Shown piece by piece: positions 9,536 through 19,561 of a stretch of DNA of 64,000 bases. The stretch's first letter is position 1; each line of letters begins with the position of its first letter. Source of the DNA: Streptomyces flaveus (GTDB taxonomy: Bacteria > Actinomycetota > Actinomycetes > Streptomycetales > Streptomycetaceae); contig NZ_BMPQ01000009.1 of the NCBI RefSeq assembly GCF_014647675.1, positions 157,198-221,197 on the forward strand. The letters run 5' to 3'. The position numbers were made by a program, and so were the translations under genes. The notes under the pieces are model-generated. The model did no database searches, had not been told where the DNA came from, and saw nothing but the letters and a program-made list of their open reading frames with translations.

Positions 9536-10204
9536 GTGCGTTCTCTTCCTCTGCCGCTCGCCCTCACCGCGCGTCTGCTGCCGGTCGTCGTGCTCGCCTC
9601 GGCCGGCTGGGCGCTGGCGTCCGGGCCGTTCGCCGCGTCCCCTGCCGGAGAGGCGGACGACAAGACGGCCTCGGACAGACCCAGCGCGTCGCCGACCGCG
9701 CCGTCCACGGCGGCGGCGAGCCAGACGTACCGCGTCTCGCCGAAGCCCTGCGAAGGGCTCGGGAAGAAGACGGTGACCTCGCTGGTGCCGGGCGCCAAGA
9801 CGGCCGGCAAGGAGATCCCGTCGAGCGACGAGTCGGTGCGCCGCACCTGCTCCTGGAACGCGCTCAAGGGGTTCGACTACCGCTGGCTCGACGTCTCGTA
9901 CGAGATCAAGAAGACCGACCAGACCGCCGCCACCGCCTACAAGGAACGCATCACGAAGCAGAGCGGCGGAGGAGCGGTCCCCGGGCTCGGCGACGAGGCG
10001 TACTCCGTCGTGAACCTCACCACCGAGGACAAGCAGCAGACGCGCGAAGGCATGGTGATCGCCCGCGCTTCCAACGCGCTGGTGGTCATCACGTACAACG
10101 GCAGTGACTTCGAGACGAAGAAGGCGCCCAGCACGGACGAGATCAACAAGGGCGCCATCAAGGCCGCCAAGGAGGCGGTGGCCGCGCTGGAGAAGGCCCA
10201 GTAG
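9536..10204 (+). CDS. Secreted DUF3558-like protein
   Basis: 222 aa from GTG 9536; an upstream GTG at 9473 is in frame but adds no signal-like sequence. The N-terminal signal sequence has a hydrophobic core (LALTARLLPVVVLASAGWAL) without a lipobox cysteine. A Ser/Thr/Ala-rich spacer follows, then a domain with cysteines at PKPCEGLG and RRTCSWNA, the two-cysteine pattern of DUF3558 proteins. Probably exported, with one disulfide. Function unknown. It is monocistronic and convergent with the permease gene. Confidence 0.75.
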   Translation: MRSLPLPLALTARLLPVVVLASAGWALASGPFAASPAGEADDKTASDRPSASPTAPSTAAASQTYRVSPKPCEGLGKKTVTSLVPGAKTAGKEIPSSDESVRRTCSWNALKGFDYRWLDVSYEIKKTDQTAATAYKERITKQSGGGAVPGLGDEAYSVVNLTTEDKQQTREGMVIARASNALVVITYNGSDFETKKAPSTDEINKGAIKAAKEAVAALEKAQ

Positions 10205-10233
10205 AGCCGTTCTCCAACGCGCCCGCACCACCG

Positions 10234-11793
<1,560 letters not shown>

Positions 11794-11910
11794 GGGCAGG
11801 CCAATCAAGAGGTGGGACGGGAAAGGCCGTGCGGGGCCTTGATCCCCTCCCCGGGACGAGGGGGAGGGGAGAACAAGGTGGGGGGCGGGGAGGAGCGGTT
11901 CGGATTCGGA

Positions 11911-12930
11911 TCAGGAGTTCAGCGCGGGGATGACCTTCTGGCCGTACGTGTCGATCACGGCCTCCTGCGCGTCGTGCATGTCGTAGACGGCGAACTGGTC
12001 GACGCCCAGCTCACGCAGCGCGTTCAGCTTCTCGATGTGCTGCTCGGCCGTGCCGATCAGACAGAACCGGTCGACGATCTCGTCGGGCACGAACTGGGTG
12101 TCGGGGTTGCCGCTGCGCCCGTGGTGCGAGTAGTCGTAGCCCTCGCGGGCCTTGATGTAGTCCGTGAGCGCCTCCGGAACCACGTCGGAGTGATCGCCGT
12201 ACTTGGAGACGAGATCGGCGACGTGGTTGCCGACCATCCCACCGAACCAGCGGCACTGCTCCCGCGCGTGGGCGAGCGCCTCGGGCGAGTCGTCCTCGGT
12301 GATGTACGCGGGCGCGGCCACACAGATCTTGACGTCGGACGGGTCACGGCCGGCCGCCACAGCCGCGTCGCGCACGGCCTTGACCATGTACTCGGTCAGA
12401 TACAGATCGGCCAGCTGGAGGATGAAGCCGTCGGCCTCCTCGCCGGTCATCTTCAGCGCCTTCGGGCCGTACGCGGCCATCCAGACCGGGAGTTCGGCGC
12501 CCGGCTTGACCCATGGGAGCTTGATCACCGTGCCGCCGAGGTCCGCCTCCTCGCCGCTGCCGAGGGCCCGGATGACCTTCATGGCCTCACTGATCCGCGC
12601 GAGCGTGTTCGGTTTCCGCCCGGCGACCCGCATCGCGGAGTCACCGCGGCCGATACCGCAGATCGTGCGGTTGCCGAACATGTCGTTGAGCGTGGCGAAG
12701 GTCGAGGCGGTGACCTCCCAGGTGCGGGTGCCCGGGTTGGTGACCATCGGGCCGACCTTCAGCTTCGACGTGTTCGACAGGATCTGACTGTAGATCACGA
12801 ACGGCTCCTGCCACAGCACGGCGGAGTCGAAGGTCCAGCCGTACGTGAAGCCGTTGCGCTCGGCCCGCTTCATCAGGCTGATGACACGGGAAGCAGGGGG
12901 GTCGGTCTGCAGGACGAGTCCGAAGTCCAT
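11911..12930 (-). CDS. Luciferase-like flavin/F420-dependent oxidoreductase
   Basis: 339 aa TIM-barrel of the bacterial luciferase superfamily. It resembles F420-dependent reductases of the glucose-6-phosphate dehydrogenase/methylene-H4MPT reductase group (VGPMVTNPGTR, GNRTICGIGRGDSAMR, VWMAAYGPKAL, LIGTAEQHIEKL). ATG 12930 has GGAG overlapping the stop of the dihydropyrimidinase gene, so it is co-translated with it. No PreT/PreA-type dihydropyrimidine dehydrogenase is present in the cluster, so this enzyme may supply the ring redox step. That is inference. It is too short and unlike RutA to be called a uracil monooxygenase. Confidence 0.9.
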   Translation of the reverse strand: MDFGLVLQTDPPASRVISLMKRAERNGFTYGWTFDSAVLWQEPFVIYSQILSNTSKLKVGPMVTNPGTRTWEVTASTFATLNDMFGNRTICGIGRGDSAMRVAGRKPNTLARISEAMKVIRALGSGEEADLGGTVIKLPWVKPGAELPVWMAAYGPKALKMTGEEADGFILQLADLYLTEYMVKAVRDAAVAAGRDPSDVKICVAAPAYITEDDSPEALAHAREQCRWFGGMVGNHVADLVSKYGDHSDVVPEALTDYIKAREGYDYSHHGRSGNPDTQFVPDEIVDRFCLIGTAEQHIEKLNALRELGVDQFAVYDMHDAQEAVIDTYGQKVIPALNS

Positions 12931-12940
12931 GGCACCACTC

Positions 12941-14344
12941 CTAGTTCAAGTACTGGCAGGTGGAGCGGGGGGTGTAGACGCCGTGCCCGGCGCGTCCCGT
13001 GAACTCCCGCTCGGTGATGACGAGTTCGCCCCGCGAGAGGACCGTCTCGACGCGGCCGGTGACGCTCTTGCCCTCGTACGCCGAATAGTCGACGTTCATG
13101 TGGTGCGTCTCGGCGGACATGATCTGCTCGGCCCCCGGGTCGTAGATGACGACGTCGGCGTCGGCGCCCGGCGCGATGGTGCCCTTCTTCGGGTACAGGC
13201 CGAACATCCGGGCCGGGGTCGCGCAGGCGATCTCGATCCAGCGGCGGCGGGTGATGTGCCCGTCGACGACTGCCTGGTGGAGGAGGTCCATACGGTTCTC
13301 GACGCCCGGCAGACCGTTGGGGATCTTGGAGAAGTCGCCGCGGCCGAGTTCTTTCTGGCCGACGAAGCAGAAGGGGCAGTGGTCGGTGGAGACGACCTGG
13401 AGGTCGTTCGTCCTCAGGCCCCGCCACAGGTACTTCTGGTGTTCCTTGGGCCGCAGCGGCGTGGAGCACACGTACTTGGACCCCTCGAAGTCGGGCTCCG
13501 CGAGATTGTCCGTGGACAGGAACAGATACTGCGGGCAGGTCTCACCGAAGACGTTCAGGCCCTCGTCGCGCGCCCGTGCCAGCTCGGCGACTGCCTCCAT
13601 CGCCGAAACGTGCACGACGTACAACGGGGCGCCCGCGACCTGCGCGAGCTTGATGGCGCGGTGAGTGGCCTCGGCCTCGAGGAGCGCCTTCCGCACCTCG
13701 CCGTGATACCTGGGGTCGGTCTCGCCGCGCGCCAGCGCCTGCTCCACGAGTACGTCGATCGCGATGCCGTTCTCGGCGTGCATCATGATCAGCCCGCCGT
13801 TCTCGGCGGAGCGCTGCATGGCGCGCAGGATCTGGCCGTCGTCGCTGTAGAAGACGCCGGGGTACGCCATGAACTGCTTGAAGGAGGTGACGCCCTCCTC
13901 CACGAGCAGGTCCATCTCCTTGAGCGTCTCGCTGTTGACGTCGGAGACGATCATGTGGAAGCCGTAGTCGATGGCGCATTTGCCGTCGGCCTTGGCGTTC
14001 CAGGTGTCCAGGCCCTCGCGCAGCGAGTGGCCCACGCTCTGCACGGCGAAGTCGACGATCGTCGTGGTGCCGCCCCAGGCCGCGGCCCGGGTGCCGGTCT
14101 CGAAGGTGTCGGCGGCGAAGGTGCCGCCGAACGGCAGCTCCATGTGCGTATGGGCGTCGACGCCGCCCGGAATCACGTACTTTCCGGTGGCGTCGATGGT
14201 CCGCTCGGCTGTCCAGGCCTCGGCGGCGGGGGTGCCGCTCGCGGCGAGGGCGGCGATGCGGCCGTCCTCGATGAGGACGTCGGCGTGGATTTCGTCGGAC
14301 GCGGTGATGACGAGGCCACCGCGGATGACGGTACGGCTGCTCAT
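12941..14344 (-). CDS. hydA: Dihydropyrimidinase / D-hydantoinase
   Basis: 467 aa cyclic amidohydrolase. Metal ligands are visible: H65 and H67 (DAHTHME), carboxylated lysine K156 (FKQFMAYPG), H189 (MHAEN), a later HVS histidine and the aspartate of STDHCPF. It opens 5,6-dihydropyrimidines or hydantoins to N-carbamoyl amino acids. It is flanked by a nitrilase-type amidohydrolase upstream and the luciferase-like enzyme and permease downstream, which fits reductive pyrimidine breakdown. GGAGAGGG precedes ATG 14344. A 13-bp hairpin lies in the 88-nt gap to nitrilase 1. Confidence 0.95.
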   Translation of the reverse strand: MSSRTVIRGGLVITASDEIHADVLIEDGRIAALAASGTPAAEAWTAERTIDATGKYVIPGGVDAHTHMELPFGGTFAADTFETGTRAAAWGGTTTIVDFAVQSVGHSLREGLDTWNAKADGKCAIDYGFHMIVSDVNSETLKEMDLLVEEGVTSFKQFMAYPGVFYSDDGQILRAMQRSAENGGLIMMHAENGIAIDVLVEQALARGETDPRYHGEVRKALLEAEATHRAIKLAQVAGAPLYVVHVSAMEAVAELARARDEGLNVFGETCPQYLFLSTDNLAEPDFEGSKYVCSTPLRPKEHQKYLWRGLRTNDLQVVSTDHCPFCFVGQKELGRGDFSKIPNGLPGVENRMDLLHQAVVDGHITRRRWIEIACATPARMFGLYPKKGTIAPGADADVVIYDPGAEQIMSAETHHMNVDYSAYEGKSVTGRVETVLSRGELVITEREFTGRAGHGVYTPRSTCQYLN

Positions 14345-14394
14345 GTTCCCTCTCCTGGTCCTGCCGTGGTGGGTGCGGATGAGGTACGGATGCG

Positions 14395-14425
14395 CCCGGC
14401 GTCCGCCGGATCGGCGGACGCCGGG
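14395..14425 (-). terminator. Intercistronic 13-bp perfect hairpin
   Basis: Arms CCCGGCGTCCGCC (14395-14407) and its exact complement (14413-14425) enclose a 5-nt loop between nitrilase 1 and hydA. There is no U-tract. It is better read as an attenuator or mRNA-processing/stabilising stem than as a strong terminator, because the genes on both sides share a pathway. Confidence 0.6.
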
Positions 14426-14432
14426 ACTGCGG

Positions 14433-15275
14433 TCAGGGTGCGGTCAGCGGCTCGTACGCCCCGGGGGCCCGGTCGCGGTAGAACTGCCAGCGGTCGCGGA
14501 CCTCGCGGAGCTTGGCCATGTCGAGGTCGCGTACGACGAGTTCGGTCTCCTTGTCGCTCGCCACCTCGCCGACGAACTGCGCCTCCGGGTCCACGAAGTA
14601 CGAGGTTCCGTAGAAGTCGTTGGAGCCCAGCTCCTCCACGCCCACACGGTTGATGGCGCCCACGAAGTACTCGTTGGCGACGGCGGAGGCCGGCTGCTCC
14701 AGTTGCCAGAGGTAGCCGGACAGACCGCGTGAGGTGGCCGAGGGATTGAAGACGATCTCGGCCCCGGCGAGACCGAGCGCGCGCCAGCCCTCCGGGAAGT
14801 GCCGGTCGTAGCAGATGTAGACGCCGATCTTGCCCACGGCCGTGTCGAAGACCGGCCAGCCGCTGTTGCCGGGCCGGAAGTAGAACTTCTCCCAGAAGCC
14901 CTCGACCTGCGGAATGTGCGTCTTGCGGTACTTGCCGAGGTACGAGCCGTCGGCGTCGATCACCGCCGCGGTGTTGTAGAGGACGCCGGGCTGCTCCTCC
15001 TCGTACATCGGCAGAACCAGGACGATGCCCAGCTCCTTGGCGAGCGCCTGGAAGCGGCGCACGATCGGCCCCTCGGGGATCTGCTCGGCGTACTCGTAGA
15101 ACGCCTTGTCCTGGACCTGGCAGAAGTACGGCCCGTAGAACAGCTCCTGGAAACACAGGACTTGGGCGCCCTGCGCGGCGGCGTCGCGGGCCGCCTGCTC
15201 GTGGACCTGGATCATCGATTCCTTGTCGCCTGTCCAGGCGGTCTGGAAGACGGCGGCGCGGACCACTCTGCTCAT
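14433..15275 (-). CDS. Nitrilase-family amidohydrolase 1 (beta-ureidopropionase-like)
   Basis: 280 aa carbon-nitrogen hydrolase. The catalytic triad is E44 (FQELF), K118 (YRKTHIP) and C155 (ICYDRHFPEG). The family member closest in context is N-carbamoyl-beta-alanine amidohydrolase, which would act on the dihydropyrimidinase product to give beta-alanine, CO2 and ammonia. It is the first gene of the nitrilase 1/hydA/luciferase-like/permease block. Upstream are repeated GTGAAACATGG-type motifs that could be operator sites. It is strikingly similar along its whole length to nitrilase 2 (18297-19139). Confidence 0.92.
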   Translation of the reverse strand: MSRVVRAAVFQTAWTGDKESMIQVHEQAARDAAAQGAQVLCFQELFYGPYFCQVQDKAFYEYAEQIPEGPIVRRFQALAKELGIVLVLPMYEEEQPGVLYNTAAVIDADGSYLGKYRKTHIPQVEGFWEKFYFRPGNSGWPVFDTAVGKIGVYICYDRHFPEGWRALGLAGAEIVFNPSATSRGLSGYLWQLEQPASAVANEYFVGAINRVGVEELGSNDFYGTSYFVDPEAQFVGEVASDKETELVVRDLDMAKLREVRDRWQFYRDRAPGAYEPLTAP

Positions 15276-15337
15276 CGGGACCTCCGGTCACTCGGTGTGC
15301 GGCGAGCCTAGGAAGTCCGAAAGAGGTCTTTGAGATG

Positions 15338-15434
15338 CACGGTGTCACGTCTACGGGGGCATGGCGTTCCACGGTGTCACTCCGCCGTCGGCCCATGTTT
15401 CACCACCGTTTTCCCATGTCGTTCCATGTTTCAC
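15338..15434 (-). promoter_or_regulatory. Array of GTGAAACATGG / GTGACACCGTGG repeats upstream of nitrilase 1
   Basis: Four related motifs lie in the region feeding the nitrilase 1 operon. CACGGTGTCAC occurs at 15338-15348 and 15370-15380; CATGTTTCAC occurs at 15394-15403 and 15425-15434. The last overlaps the pucR stop codon. Two copies share a GTTC-C flank (GTTCCACGGTGTCAC and GTTCCATGTTTCAC). Spacings of 32, 24 and 31 bp suggest cooperative binding by a dimeric regulator, PucR being the obvious candidate. Function is inferred from repetition and position only. Confidence 0.5.
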
Positions 15435-16993
15435 CCCTGTTGCGCATCGTGCGCGAGGAGCGCGATGTGCACGGACGCGGCCTGCTCGAAGTCGTCGAGA
15501 TCGACCCCGAGCCGCGCCTCTATGGCCTCCAGCCGGCGGTACAGGGCGGGCCGGGAGACGTGATGGAGCTGGGCGGTACGCGACTTGTTGCGGCCGGTCG
15601 CGAGATACGTCCGCAGCACGGGCAGCAGCTCCTGCTCGGCCGTGCCGTCCCCGCACAGCAGCCCGTCCAGCTCCCGCTCGGCGAACGACTGCACGTGCGG
15701 ATCGTCCCGCAGCAGCCGGATCAGGCCCCGCAGATGTACGTCCCGCAGGCGCACCACCACCGGAAGGTCCAGCTCGGTGGGCGTCGTCGCGACCGCGTCT
15801 GCCACATGCTGGGCCTCGCGCAGACCGGCGGGCACGTCGTCCCACACGGTCCGCGGATCCGCGGCGGCGACGACCGTCTTGTGCTCCCCCGACTCCGTAC
15901 GCCACCGGGTCGCGAAGTGCGTCGCCAGCGCCTCCGCGTCCTGGTCCCGGGCCAGGCTCAGCAGCACGGCGGTGGCCCCGTCGGCCAGCTCGGCGACAAG
16001 GCCGGGCATCCCCAACAGCCGTAGCACCCGGTCGAGTTGGGCGGGCTCACCGTCCCGTACCACCAGTGGCACGAACGTCCGCCGGTTGACGGGCAGCCCT
16101 GCCGCCCGCGCCCGCGGCAACAGTTGCCGGGCCGGTACGACACCGGAGACGAGGTCGGTCAGCAGGCCCTGCGCGGACTGTTCCTCCCAGGAAGGCGCGG
16201 GTCCGCCGAGCATGCGATGCAGTACGAGGGCTTCGGCGGCGCGATCGGCGAGCAGCCGCCCGGTGGCACCGTCCCCGCGATAGCCGCACAGCACGATGCG
16301 CCCCCAGCGCTCCCCGCGCCCGCCCAGCTCGGCACGGACCCAGCCGTCGCCCTCGCTGCCGCCCGCCTGCCGCGCGATGCGCTCCCAGTCACGCAGCACG
16401 TCGTCCACCGCGGACCGCTCCCCCGCCGTCGCGAGCACACGGTGCGCGAGGTTGGTGACGACGACGGGGCAGGCACTGTGTCCTGCCACCTCGTCGAGCA
16501 GCCGTTGCAGCGGGGCGCCCGCGGTGATGAGCCCGGTCAGCGCGGTCCGTACGGCCTCCGAGAGACTGACGGCCGCGAACTTCCTTTGTACAAGCCGGGA
16601 TTGGACCTCTTCCGTCAACTCGGCGAAGGGGAAAGGGCGGTGGAGCACCACCATCGGCAGCCCGCACCGCTCGGCGGCCCGGCGCATCACATCGGGCGTT
16701 GCGGGAAAGGCGCGCCCCAGGCCCAGCACGACGGCGGCGGCCTCCGCGCGGTGCAGCGAGCGGATGTACTCGGCCTGCGCTTCCACGTCACCGGCGAGCA
16801 GCACACCGGTGGTGAGGACCATCTCCCCGCCGCTGAGCATCACGCCGACATCGGCGGCCTCGGCGACATGCACCCAGCGCACGGGCCGGTCGAGCTGGCT
16901 GGCACCGGCCACCACCTCGGGCTCTCCGGCAAGCACCCGCTCCAGGCCGAGGACCTGGCGAACCGAGAGAGCGGGTTCCGAGGCGGTGGGCAT
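15431..16993 (-). CDS. PucR-family transcriptional regulator
   Basis: 520 aa. The N-terminal PucR domain (about 8-130; VRQVLGLERVLAGEPEVVAG, GEMVLTTGVLL) is followed by a central GGDEF-like/PucR middle region. The C-terminal HTH_30 domain (ELLPVLRTYLATGRNKSRTAQLHHVSRPALYRRLEAIE; about 450-500) is typical of regulators of purine, GABA and amino-acid catabolism. AAGGGA precedes ATG 16993. It is the last gene of the nitrilase 2/aminotransferase/PucR block (23 nt after the aminotransferase) and sits directly upstream of the second catabolic block, which it probably controls. Confidence 0.92.
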   Translation of the reverse strand: MPTASEPALSVRQVLGLERVLAGEPEVVAGASQLDRPVRWVHVAEAADVGVMLSGGEMVLTTGVLLAGDVEAQAEYIRSLHRAEAAAVVLGLGRAFPATPDVMRRAAERCGLPMVVLHRPFPFAELTEEVQSRLVQRKFAAVSLSEAVRTALTGLITAGAPLQRLLDEVAGHSACPVVVTNLAHRVLATAGERSAVDDVLRDWERIARQAGGSEGDGWVRAELGGRGERWGRIVLCGYRGDGATGRLLADRAAEALVLHRMLGGPAPSWEEQSAQGLLTDLVSGVVPARQLLPRARAAGLPVNRRTFVPLVVRDGEPAQLDRVLRLLGMPGLVAELADGATAVLLSLARDQDAEALATHFATRWRTESGEHKTVVAAADPRTVWDDVPAGLREAQHVADAVATTPTELDLPVVVRLRDVHLRGLIRLLRDDPHVQSFAERELDGLLCGDGTAEQELLPVLRTYLATGRNKSRTAQLHHVSRPALYRRLEAIEARLGVDLDDFEQAASVHIALLAHDAQQG

Positions 16994-17016
16994 AGCGACG
17001 TTCCCTTGCTCAGGTC

Positions 17017-18300
17017 CTACGGGATGAGTCTCAGCGCCCGCTCGAGGATCGTGGCGCCCTCTTCGGCCTCCGCGACGGTGAGCGAGAGTGGTGGGGCGAT
17101 GCGCAGCACGCTGGTGTTGTGACCGCCGCCCTTGCCGATCAACAGGCCTTCCTCGCGGGCCGCTTCGAGCACGGCGGCGGCCGCGTCCGGGTCGGCCTCG
17201 TCGGTGCCGGGCTTCACCAGCTCGATGCCAATCATGAGCCCTCGGCCACGGATCTCGCGTACGCCCGGCAGCTGCGCGGAGATGGCCCGCAGCCGCTCGA
17301 TGAGCATGCCGCCGACGCGGCGGGCGTTGCCCTGGAGGTCGTGTTCGAGGAGGTGCGTGAGGTTGGCGTTCCCGGCAGCCATCGTGACCGGTGAGCCGCC
17401 GAAGGTCGAAATGGAGTTGGAGTCGAGGCAGTTCATGACCTCGGCGCGGGCGACGACACCGCCGATCGACATACCGTTGCCGATGCCCTTGGCGAAGGTC
17501 AGCATGTCGGGCGGGCCGCTCTGGCCGTGGGCCTGCCAGCCCCAGAAGTGGTCGCCGGTCCTGCCCCAGCCGGTCTGCACCTCGTCGGCGATCCACAGGA
17601 TGCCGCGCTCCTGGAGTACCTCGCGGAAGGCCGCGTACAGTCCGTCCGGCGGTGCGGTGAAGCCGCCGACGCCCTGGATGGGCTCGGCGATCAGAGCCGC
17701 GGGCGCGCGGACATGGCCGAGCAGGTCCTTCAGATCGGCGACGCAGGCCGCGATGAACTCGGCGTCGCTGAGCTCGGCGTACGGGCCGCGGGTGCGGACG
17801 CCGCCGTGGACATACAGCGTCTGGAGCGGCGAGAGACTGGTCGGCGACCAGCCCTTGTTGCCGGTGATGCCGACCGCGCTGAACGAACGGCCGTGGTAGC
17901 TGTTGCGCATCGCCAGGATCTGGTTGCTCTGCCGGTACGTGGTCGCCAGCAGGAGTGCGGTGTCGTTGGCCTCCGTGCCGGACGTCGTGAAGAAGACGCG
18001 GGCGTCCGGGATGCCGGACAACTGGGCGATGCGCTCGGCGAGTTCGACCATCGGCCGGTCGAGGTAGAGGGTCGAGGTGTGGATGATCCGGCCGGCCTGC
18101 TCGCTGACGGCCTTCGTCACCTCGGGGAGCGCGTGCGCGGTCATGGTGGTCAGGATCCCGCCGAAGAAGTCCAGGTACTTCTTCCCGTCGGCGTCCCAGA
18201 CGTGGCGGCCCTCGCCGTGGGTGATCTCGAGAGGGTCGGCGTAGTAGAGGGCGAGCCAGTCGGGGAGGACGGCTTTGTGGCGGGCGTACAGGTCACTCAT
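17017..18300 (-). CDS. Class III PLP aminotransferase (beta-alanine/GABA type)
   Basis: 427 aa. Class III (omega) aminotransferase: VWDADGKKYLDFFGG, SGTEANDTA (108-116), catalytic-site DEVQTGWGRTG (239-249) and PLP lysine K271 (TFAKGIGNG). In this setting the likely reaction is beta-alanine or beta-aminoisobutyrate plus a keto acid to malonate semialdehyde, which follows the nitrilase step. 4-aminobutyrate or alanine-glyoxylate activity cannot be excluded. ATG 18300 overlaps the nitrilase 2 stop by 4 nt, so the two are coupled. Confidence 0.92.
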   Translation of the reverse strand: MSDLYARHKAVLPDWLALYYADPLEITHGEGRHVWDADGKKYLDFFGGILTTMTAHALPEVTKAVSEQAGRIIHTSTLYLDRPMVELAERIAQLSGIPDARVFFTTSGTEANDTALLLATTYRQSNQILAMRNSYHGRSFSAVGITGNKGWSPTSLSPLQTLYVHGGVRTRGPYAELSDAEFIAACVADLKDLLGHVRAPAALIAEPIQGVGGFTAPPDGLYAAFREVLQERGILWIADEVQTGWGRTGDHFWGWQAHGQSGPPDMLTFAKGIGNGMSIGGVVARAEVMNCLDSNSISTFGGSPVTMAAGNANLTHLLEHDLQGNARRVGGMLIERLRAISAQLPGVREIRGRGLMIGIELVKPGTDEADPDAAAAVLEAAREEGLLIGKGGGHNTSVLRIAPPLSLTVAEAEEGATILERALRLIP

Positions 18301-19139
18301 GGCTGCACCAGTCCTTCGTACGCGTCGGGGCGGCGGTCCCGGTAGAAGGCCCACTGCTGCCGTACTTCTTCGATCAGGTCGAAGTCGAGGTCACGCACGA
18401 CGAGTTCCTCACTCTTGTCGCTCGCGGTCTCGCCGACGAACTGCCCACGGGGGTCGACGAAGTAACTCGTCCCATAGAAGTCGTTGTCGCCGTACTCCTC
18501 CTGGCCGACGCGGTTGATCGCGGCGATGAAGTACTCGTTGGCGACGGCGGCGGCGGGCTGCTCCAACTGCCAGAGGTAGCCGGAGAGGCCGCGGGAGGTG
18601 GCGGAGGGGTTGTAGACCAACTGGGCGCCGTTGAGACCGAGTTGACGCCAGCCCTCCGGGAAGTGGCGGTCGTAGCAGATGTAGACGCCGACCTTGCCGA
18701 CGGCCGTGTCGAAGACCGGCCAGCCCAGGTTGCCCGGTTTGAAGTAGTACTTCTCCCAGAAGCCCTTGACCTGGGGGATGTGATGCTTGCGGTACTTGCC
18801 GAGGTAGGTGCCGTCTGCGTCGATCACGGCGGCGGTGTTGAAGTAGAAGCCGGACTGCTCGACCTCGAAGACCGGGACGACGATGACCATGCCGGTCTCG
18901 CGCGCGAGCTCCTGCATACGCGTCACGGTCGGGCCGTCCGGTACGGGCTCGGCCCACTTGTAGTGTTCCGGCTCCTGGACCTGGCAGAAGTACGGGGCGT
19001 TGAAGACTTCCTGGAACCCGATGACCTTCGCGCCCTGGCGGGCCGCTTCGCGGGCGTGTTCCTCGTGCTTGGCGACCATGGTTGCGGTGTCGCCGGTCCA
19101 GGTGGCCTGGACCAGGGCGGCACGTACGACGTTGGCCAT
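18297..19139 (-). CDS. Nitrilase-family amidohydrolase 2 (beta-ureidopropionase-like)
   Basis: 280 aa with the same triad positions as nitrilase 1: E44, K118 and C155. The two proteins are the same length and collinear without gaps in the parts I aligned by eye, so they are recent or strongly constrained paralogues. Likely N-carbamoyl-beta-amino-acid amidohydrolase. It is the first gene of the block with the aminotransferase and pucR. A nested inverted repeat 30-66 nt upstream of the start is a candidate operator. Confidence 0.92.
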   Translation of the reverse strand: MANVVRAALVQATWTGDTATMVAKHEEHAREAARQGAKVIGFQEVFNAPYFCQVQEPEHYKWAEPVPDGPTVTRMQELARETGMVIVVPVFEVEQSGFYFNTAAVIDADGTYLGKYRKHHIPQVKGFWEKYYFKPGNLGWPVFDTAVGKVGVYICYDRHFPEGWRQLGLNGAQLVYNPSATSRGLSGYLWQLEQPAAAVANEYFIAAINRVGQEEYGDNDFYGTSYFVDPRGQFVGETASDKSEELVVRDLDFDLIEEVRQQWAFYRDRRPDAYEGLVQP

Positions 19140-19168
19140 GAGCTTGCTCCTTCGACCGGGACGTCAGC

Positions 19169-19205
19169 CTCTACGACTCTACGCCCGTAGACGCTGGTCG
19201 TAGAG
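19169..19205 (-). promoter_or_regulatory. Nested inverted repeat upstream of nitrilase 2
   Basis: Outer arms CTCTACGAC (19169-19177) and GTCGTAGAG (19197-19205) enclose an inner dyad TCTACG-CC-CGTAGA (19178-19191). The repeat is centred about 48 nt upstream of ATG 19139, where a core promoter is expected. This is a candidate operator for the PucR-containing operon; the binding protein is unknown. Confidence 0.55.
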
Positions 19206-19561
19206 CCCCGAAAGTAAGCGGAGCCGCTGCGCTGGGCAAGACCATCGTCGTTAACCGGGGGAATCGATCATGTTTCCCACTCCGGTGGGGGTGCCTCCGG
19301 CGGTTGGGCGGGCTACCTCCGGCGGTTGGGCAGCTGCGGGTTGGGTGTGGCTGGTCGCGCAGTTCCCCGCGCCCCTTAGGTGGGTGGGGGTGCGGGGTCG
19401 TGGGCACGGGCTTGCCCGGGGCGCCGGGGTCTTCGGGGTGCGGGGAGCCGCAGGCTTTTGCTTTTAGGGGCGCGGGGAACTGCGCGACCAGCCACAACGG
19501 GCCGGCAGTCGCCCATGAACCGAACCCACCACCCCTAAAGGCGCCCCCGCCGGAGGCGCCG
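19206..19561. repeat. Dispersed palindromic repeat, short copy (A)
   Basis: No gene is seen in the 422 nt between the nitrilase 2 start and the next stop. Most of it is a repeat. The core arm GGCTGGTCGCGCAGTTCCCC plus GCGCCCCT at 19349-19376 recurs inverted at 19466-19493, 89 nt apart. Flanks contain CCTCCGGCGG copies (about 19289 and 19311) and, on the right, a stretch matching copy B reverse-complemented (GAACCGAACCCACCACCCCT). Unlike copies B and C it lacks the internal 21-bp-arm module. It could act as a bidirectional terminator between operons. Confidence 0.8.

Noticed and set aside
11911..12930. Reading the luciferase-like enzyme as RutA (uracil monooxygenase)
   Set aside because: No RutB-F partners are present, the downstream enzymes are those of the reductive route, and the motifs fit the F420-type reductase group better.
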